NCBI GenBank assembly: GCA_030620115.1
Contig: JAUXFG010000070.1
Coordinates: 1 to 18,966 of the forward strand
DNA length: 18,966 nt
Direction: 5' to 3'
Source: Candidatus Fermentibacterota bacterium
GTDB lineage: Bacteria > JAFGKV01
The notes under the pieces are model-generated. The model was not told where the DNA came from, ran no database searches, and was given only the letters and a program-made list of their open reading frames with translations. The first letter of the stretch is position 1, and every line of letters begins with the position of its first letter. Positions 15,171 to 18,966 of this stretch are shown piece after piece. The translations under genes and the position numbers were made by a program.

Positions 15171-15261
15171 ACACTAGCCGTCTTCAATAGGTTGGAAACT
15201 TCACAAACGAGTCAGGTTTTGCAACGACGTTTGTGGATTGGCTGCGAGGCGATGCCGGTTT

Positions 15262-15337
15262 CTGGATGCTTGATGCTGGAAGGAGAATGGAACGACTCCG
15301 GGTTCCATCCAGTATCCAGTGACCAGCAACCAGCATC
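15262..15337. repeat. CTGGATGC / CCAGCATC inverted repeat
   Basis: CTGGATGCTTGATGCTGG (15262-15279) faces a segment rich in CCAG and CCAT units (CCATCCAGTATCCAGTGACC, then AGCAACCAGCATC, 15305-15337). Each arm is made of degenerate copies of TGGATGC, so the pair can fold into several alternative hairpins. Confidence 0.55.
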
Positions 15338-15396
15338 GCTGCGCCTCAATCAATGCGCTACGGCATCATCACTCGTCGGTTTGGGGCGCAGCTTCG

Positions 15397-16632
15397 CTAT
15401 AGATAGATGGTCTTGAGCTCCTGGATCCTCCTTGGAATGTCGATGTGGTTCGCGCATTTTGATAAACATTTCTTGCACAAGCTGCAGTTCTCCAGACCCC
15501 TGCCTGGTGAGATGCTATCAAGAGCGTCCCGGGCCTCGTGGAAGTTGGAGTAACAGGTGGCATACATGTGGGTTCGCATCAGTGTGGGGATGTCTACCGC
15601 CCTGGGGCATGTGGACAAACATTGACGGCATTGATGGCAGTAACCAAGCGAGAGCTTCACCTCCCGATCATTCAGGAATTGTTTCTCCTCCGGTGTGTAT
15701 TCGAGATCATATGCCACCGAGAAATCCTCTTCCATCTGTTCGTATGTGGTGTATCCGGGGATGGCGGTGGCAATGAAAGGATGACGTAACGCCCATTTGA
15801 GGACGGCGGTGTGCATGATTCTACCCTTGTAGTATTTCAGGCTCGACTCTGGGATATATTGGCGATACCAGTACTGGGCGCACTGTGTCTTCATGGCAAC
15901 GAGCCCGATACCCTTCGAGGCCGCCGCGCGCAGGGCATTGATCAATGTCTCGTCCTCGCCCATGGCATAGTTGAATGCCGTCACGATTACATCGTATGAT
16001 CCCGTTCTTACTGCATCATTGATGCACTCCGCCATGTTGGAATGGGTCGTGAAGCCAATGAAACGTGTCTTCTTCTGCTCCTTCAGGAGTTGCAGCGCTT
16101 CCAGAATGCCTGGATTGTTGAGATACCCGGTATCCTGGACATTATGAGAATACAGGATATCAACATGGTCCGTCTGAAGGCGCTCGAGACTCTCCTCAGC
16201 GGTCTTGAGGAATATGCCCTTCGCCTGTTCCGGCGGCATATTCCGTTGATCATGGGGGATATACACCTTGGTGCCGATGATGACATGATCACGAACACCG
16301 AGCGTTTTAATCGCCTCACCAACCATTCTTTCATTCTGGCCACGCTGATAGTACGCAGCCGTGTCGAAATACCTGACTCCGATTTCGTATGACTTCCGAA
16401 CCAACGCCCCATCGTAGGCATTCATCACGCCCATGTTCACGACAGGCAACTGGATGCCTGTCGCCCCGAGCGTCCGTTGCAGGATGGCGCCGGACCCATT
16501 GCCGGGGGATGATCCTTCCTGGCTTGATGAAAGGAGCATATTCCCCGAGATGCCCATAGTTCCGGCTGCCATACCGGTGACACCGGCAGCCAGGAACTGA
16601 CGTCTACTCAAATCCTTGTGGGTCTGGCTCAT
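15397..16632 (-). CDS. Tat-exported aldo/keto reductase with C-terminal 2x[4Fe-4S] domain
   Basis: Encodes 411 residues. A twin-arginine signal (SRRQFLAAG, residues 9-17, then a mild hydrophobic stretch) predicts folded export through Tat. The AKR barrel (about 52-325) has the full catalytic tetrad D90, Y95, K122 and H163. The C-terminus carries two cysteine clusters, C332-x2-C335-x2-C338-x3-C342-P and C383-x2-C386-x2-C389-x3-C393, each able to bind a 4Fe-4S cluster, so electrons could enter or leave through the ferredoxin-like tail. Substrate unknown. The ATG has AGGAAGGAG five bases upstream. It lies 80 nt after the GyrI-like gene and is likely the last gene of the PadR operon; repeats follow it. 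Bacterial AKR-ferredoxin fusions of this layout are common in uncultured and anaerobic lineages, usually uncharacterised. Confidence 0.9.
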   Translation of the reverse strand: MSQTHKDLSRRQFLAAGVTGMAAGTMGISGNMLLSSSQEGSSPGNGSGAILQRTLGATGIQLPVVNMGVMNAYDGALVRKSYEIGVRYFDTAAYYQRGQNERMVGEAIKTLGVRDHVIIGTKVYIPHDQRNMPPEQAKGIFLKTAEESLERLQTDHVDILYSHNVQDTGYLNNPGILEALQLLKEQKKTRFIGFTTHSNMAECINDAVRTGSYDVIVTAFNYAMGEDETLINALRAAASKGIGLVAMKTQCAQYWYRQYIPESSLKYYKGRIMHTAVLKWALRHPFIATAIPGYTTYEQMEEDFSVAYDLEYTPEEKQFLNDREVKLSLGYCHQCRQCLSTCPRAVDIPTLMRTHMYATCYSNFHEARDALDSISPGRGLENCSLCKKCLSKCANHIDIPRRIQELKTIYL

Positions 16633-16712
16633 GACAACTCCTTCCTGTAGTTTCTCATTCCGAATACGCTGGGCTGTGGTAATCCCCGATATCGCCGTTA
16701 CGCGGTATCCTC

Positions 16713-17246
16713 CTATTGCTCAATAGCGCGGACCGGGATGATAATCTCCGTTCGCCGTTCCTCTGGAGCAACCTGTTGCGGGTCGTCATCAAGCCATCGC
16801 TCGATAGGCGGCCCGGCGACATCGAGATTGTTTTCTTCAATCAGGGGTATCAGGAGGTTGTACGAGTTGCCGACCGTCTCATAGGGACCAACGTGGATCG
16901 TTATCGCGATCTTTTCATAGTCATATTGTCGCTTCAAGAGAGGCGGCTTGATCTCGGCATCTTCTGCAATATTGAAACCCAGACCCCAGACAGTGTCTGC
17001 GTAGCCCGCTTGGAGCGGGGAATCAAAATAGATGCCGAACAGATGGCCGGTGATCTTCGGCAGAAGCTCCTGTTTCCGCAGCTCGGCAATGAATGGACCG
17101 ATCTTCTGGGGGATCTCATAATGCGATCCCTGAAACTCCAAACAAACATACCAGAACGGAGTTCCTTCCTTGATTTCGACCACCTCCTGCGCAAAAAGCG
17201 TTCCGCTGGCAAATACTACCACGATGAGAAAGACGAGACGTTTCAT
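16713..17246 (-). CDS. Exported GyrI-like (AraC effector-binding) domain protein
   Basis: Encodes 177 residues. The start at 17246 is chosen because AGGAGGT lies five bases upstream and the product then begins with a signal peptide (MKRLVFLIVVVFASGTLFAQ). A longer frame reaching 17423 exists but its first 59 residues look non-coding. The mature part resembles the GyrI-like small-molecule-binding domain. Near residues 111-125 is a stretch like the family's HxGPY motif (ITIHVGPYETVGNSY), and it ends with EERRTEIIIPVR, matching the typical C-terminal strand. It has no DNA-binding domain, so it probably binds a small hydrophobic or amide compound in the periplasm, or carries a minor enzymatic activity known in some relatives. 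It sits 173 nt downstream of the Ntn-hydrolase gene, with a hairpin in its leader at 17269-17302. Confidence 0.78.
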   Translation of the reverse strand: MKRLVFLIVVVFASGTLFAQEVVEIKEGTPFWYVCLEFQGSHYEIPQKIGPFIAELRKQELLPKITGHLFGIYFDSPLQAGYADTVWGLGFNIAEDAEIKPPLLKRQYDYEKIAITIHVGPYETVGNSYNLLIPLIEENNLDVAGPPIERWLDDDPQQVAPEERRTEIIIPVRAIEQ

Positions 17247-17268
17247 TCTATACCTCCTGAGGTGGTGG

Positions 17269-17302
17269 CCCGGGGAACAATTCCCAACAGGGGAATCCCG
17301 GG
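17269..17302 (-). promoter_or_regulatory. Two-step hairpin in the leader of the GyrI-like gene
   Basis: Outer arms CCCGGG (17269-17274) and CCCGGG (17297-17302) pair, and inner arms ATTCCC (17280-17285) and GGGAAT (17291-17296) pair around AACAG, with a five-base bulge on one side. It is about 10 nt upstream of the ribosome-binding site region, where ACCTC can also pair with the Shine-Dalgarno GAGGT on the mRNA. It could be an attenuator, a processing site or a translational control element; no ligand is implied. Confidence 0.45.
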
Positions 17303-17419
17303 TAATCCATTTGGCGAAAAGAGGTTCGTCCCCTGTGAGCGGAGAGACTCTCCCATTCCTTTGACAAGGGCCACTATGCTTCTGTGACACAGAGCTGGCG
17401 GCCCATTGGAATGAAATGC

Positions 17420-18496
17420 TCATTCCACACAGTTCGAGTGATCGGGGTAGCTGGCGATACGATCGAGGACGTCCTCCGGTAGGCTGCTGAGGAATGAAGT
17501 GCCCCCATACGAACGACCGATCAGGTCACGGTTTGCCTCGCGCGTATACCTGCTCATTTGTGGACGGATGTTCCCTCCAGTGTTCAAATCGATGTCAACG
17601 ATCTTGACTTCAGTACTGCATGAGAAATCGAGCTCTTTGAGATCAAGAAGTTTGATTTTCCTGCTCTCTGAGGTCAGGAAGTGGATCTGGAGATGATTCA
17701 GATCATAGACAATGCTCCACTGCGTGTCATTTTCCTGTGCCACACGCTTGAGCACCTCGAACGTGTAGTCCGTAGGTGTGTTGTTTTCGGTGGGCTCATA
17801 ATCTCTGACCAAGGTCGTTGCCCGAACAAAACGGTCGAGAGAGCTGTTGGATTCAGGTAGAGGCGCCTCCCCTCCCCAATCCTGATGTGTCCGCAAGTAA
17901 GTCTCCGATTCCTCATAGGTTGAATTCGTCAGTGTTCTTGCCGGCATTGATTCGCCCCGATGACACACCAGCCGGCCTTGGAGGAACTCGATGCTAGCGG
18001 TTTCCCCATGCTCATCGGCAACGAAGAAGTGTGTCTGTACCTGCGCCTGAATGCGCAGAGAGTCGAAGCTCGCAATGACCTCATCTACCGAGCCGGCGGT
18101 ATCCAGTTGGTACTGGATCCATTGTCCCGCACCGAGCGCTCTCCGCTCATCCTCGGGGGGGTACTCGGTTCCATTGAGCCAGAGGATCTCGATGACGAGT
18201 CCGGCCTCGTTCATGCCTCCCTGAGGGAGGTTGCGCCCATACTGATTGAACGTCACGCTTCCATATGTTGATGTCCAGTAGGCCGTATCCTCTGTTGGAA
18301 CTATGTCGAAGGGCTTGCGGAGATGGCGCTTGTTCACGATCACAAGCCCATCCGACATCATCCAATCGTAGTTCTTCCCCACGGCCTTTGCCCCATCATG
18401 ACTGAGGAAGAAGCAGGTGCACGCATCTGTCGGTATGGTCATCCACGCGGCAAGAACAATCACTATCAGAACGCCAACCGTTCGCCTTGGATTCAT
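17420..18496 (-). CDS. Exported choloylglycine hydrolase-family (Ntn, linear amide C-N) hydrolase
   Basis: Encodes 358 residues with a signal peptide (hydrophobic residues 7-24, cleavage before or near C26). The nucleophile is expected to be C26 in the ACTCF motif, freed by processing as in N-terminal-nucleophile enzymes. Family positions are visible in order: GKNYDWM (about 39-45), GGMNEAGL (about 92-99), LTNSTYEE with the oxyanion Asn (about 189-196) and DRFVRATTL near 222-230. The family hydrolyses linear amides such as bile-salt conjugates, penicillin V, N-acyl homoserine lactones or acyl-ethanolamides; which one applies here cannot be told. The gene is directly downstream of the PadR regulator with a TGATG stop/start overlap and GGAGG nine bases upstream, so the two are co-translated. 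Confidence 0.9.
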   Translation of the reverse strand: MNPRRTVGVLIVIVLAAWMTIPTDACTCFFLSHDGAKAVGKNYDWMMSDGLVIVNKRHLRKPFDIVPTEDTAYWTSTYGSVTFNQYGRNLPQGGMNEAGLVIEILWLNGTEYPPEDERRALGAGQWIQYQLDTAGSVDEVIASFDSLRIQAQVQTHFFVADEHGETASIEFLQGRLVCHRGESMPARTLTNSTYEESETYLRTHQDWGGEAPLPESNSSLDRFVRATTLVRDYEPTENNTPTDYTFEVLKRVAQENDTQWSIVYDLNHLQIHFLTSESRKIKLLDLKELDFSCSTEVKIVDIDLNTGGNIRPQMSRYTREANRDLIGRSYGGTSFLSSLPEDVLDRIASYPDHSNCVE

Positions 18497-18966
18497 CAGA
18501 ATGATCCTCCATTTGGATTCCGGTCGTTGTCGAGCTCAGCAAGCGTTTCCAATGTCTCGTCGCACCATGCGAGGTATGCATTGGCGCGGTGTCGCCCCAT
18601 GTTGACGGTGATCAGCCAGAGGGGAAGGTTCGGATGGGTTGACTGGTTCTCCCGTAGCCGCTGTTCGATTTGTTCCAGCGTATTCAGTCTGTCCTGGTAG
18701 TAGATTCGGCATCTATTCACGTGCGCGGCAAGATCCCGAAAGGATCCATGGCTGCCGAAGGTAATCTTCAGGAGCAGTTCATCACGCAGAACAGGCGGGT
18801 CAGGCGGGCGTCTCAGCCAATCCTTGAGCTCGGCCCAGCCCTTCTCCGTCATGTGATAGAGAAAACGATCGTGTACTCCGCCTTCCGTATCCAATTCGCG
18901 AGTGACGAGACCCTCAGCAGTGAGCCTCTTCATCATGGGATATATGGAGCCGTAGCTCTCATGCCA
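18496..18966 (-). CDS. PadR-family transcriptional regulator (5' end outside window)
   Basis: Only the last 156 residues are in the window; the frame runs open to the right edge. The first visible residues, ESYGSIYPMMKRLTAEGLV, are the recognition helix and wing of the PadR winged-helix domain, so about 20-35 N-terminal residues are missing. The internal Met at 18936 is therefore not the start. YHMTEKGWAELKDWL continues the DNA-binding domain, and the region from about residue 65 to 140 is the helical PadR C-terminal dimerisation domain (Vir-like), with LNTLEQIEQRL forming the coiled-coil part. PadR proteins usually repress their own operon and respond to small molecules. Here the stop overlaps the start of the exported Ntn hydrolase (TGATG), so it probably controls that gene and those after it. 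Confidence 0.88.
   Translation of the reverse strand, partial: WHESYGSIYPMMKRLTAEGLVTRELDTEGGVHDRFLYHMTEKGWAELKDWLRRPPDPPVLRDELLLKITFGSHGSFRDLAAHVNRCRIYYQDRLNTLEQIEQRLRENQSTHPNLPLWLITVNMGRHRANAYLAWCDETLETLAELDNDRNPNGGSF

Larger units (their letters stand above)
14686..15396. other. Second gene-free, repeat-rich intergenic region
   Basis: This 711-bp gap lies between the TPR gene start and the aldo/keto reductase gene stop. Apart from the candidate promoter of the TPR gene it holds at least five kinds of short repeat, listed separately: ATCGGAATCG inverted arms, the second ACGGAG hairpin, an inverted AACATC repeat, a run of G+C palindromes and CTGGATGC/CCAGCATC arms. Short open frames exist but have low-complexity, repeat-derived translations, so none is called as a gene. 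Confidence 0.7.

Noticed and set aside
16716-17387. 223-residue plus-strand frame opposite the GyrI-like gene
   Set aside because: Covers the same span as a minus-strand gene with a strong ribosome-binding site and signal peptide, and shows no protein-family features.
17247-17423. 59-residue N-terminal extension of the GyrI-like protein
   Set aside because: It would overlap the hydrolase gene, lacks a ribosome-binding site and would bury a clear signal peptide.
18496-18936. PadR gene starting at the internal Met at 18936
   Set aside because: The frame continues upstream into SYGSIYP, a core part of the PadR DNA-binding domain, so the gene extends beyond the window.

Overview
The window (roughly mid-50s % GC by eye) looks like a chromosomal segment of an uncultured, probably Gram-negative bacterium. 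It has large multidomain secreted peptidases, one ending in a FlgD/type-A-like sorting domain. It also has a Tat-exported ferredoxin-type oxidoreductase, an XPB helicase, and intergenic regions packed with short interspersed repeats of a kind I associate with FCB/PVC-type candidate phyla. That placement is inference; there is no rRNA, ribosomal protein or other phylogenetic marker here. No tRNA, CRISPR array, transposase or phage gene was seen.

Layout, left to right. (1) 112-1560 (-): a secreted BNR/Asp-box protein. (2) 1561-2248: a gene-free, repeat-rich gap. (3) 2249-11430 (-): a close-packed run, read right to left. It holds a Rossmann/DUF2520 dehydrogenase-like protein, a secreted M14 zinc carboxypeptidase, a secreted M1 aminopeptidase (ATGA overlap with M14), a dolichol/phytol-kinase-like membrane protein (13-nt overlap) and a PF09818-type ABC-class ATPase (10-nt gap). 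(4) 11431-11592: divergent intergenic region. (5) 11593-13275 (+): a bacterial XPB-type helicase, the only plus-strand gene. (6) 13285-13481: a 197-bp MITE-like element bounded by TTAA and 15-bp inverted repeats, between convergent genes. (7) 13510-14676 (-): a DUF2007-like + TPR protein. (8) 14686-15396: a second repeat-rich gap. (9) 15397-18966 (-): a probable operon of PadR regulator (cut by the window edge), exported choloylglycine-hydrolase-family (Ntn) enzyme, exported GyrI-like effector-binding protein and Tat-exported aldo/keto reductase with two 4Fe-4S motifs.

How the genes may work together: the M14 and M1 enzymes would remove C-terminal and N-terminal residues from peptides outside the cytoplasm, and they share the same C-terminal accessory module, so they look like a matched pair for peptide scavenging. 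The PadR cluster looks like a regulated unit acting on a small amide-containing or redox-active compound at the envelope; the substrate cannot be read from sequence.

I did not find a convincing new multi-gene system. The most interesting signals are non-coding: two hairpins with compensatory stem changes around an identical loop and a possible pseudoknot, and the TTAA-bounded mini-element. Also notable are a probable ATT start for the M14 gene and an exported GyrI-like domain next to a PadR regulator.
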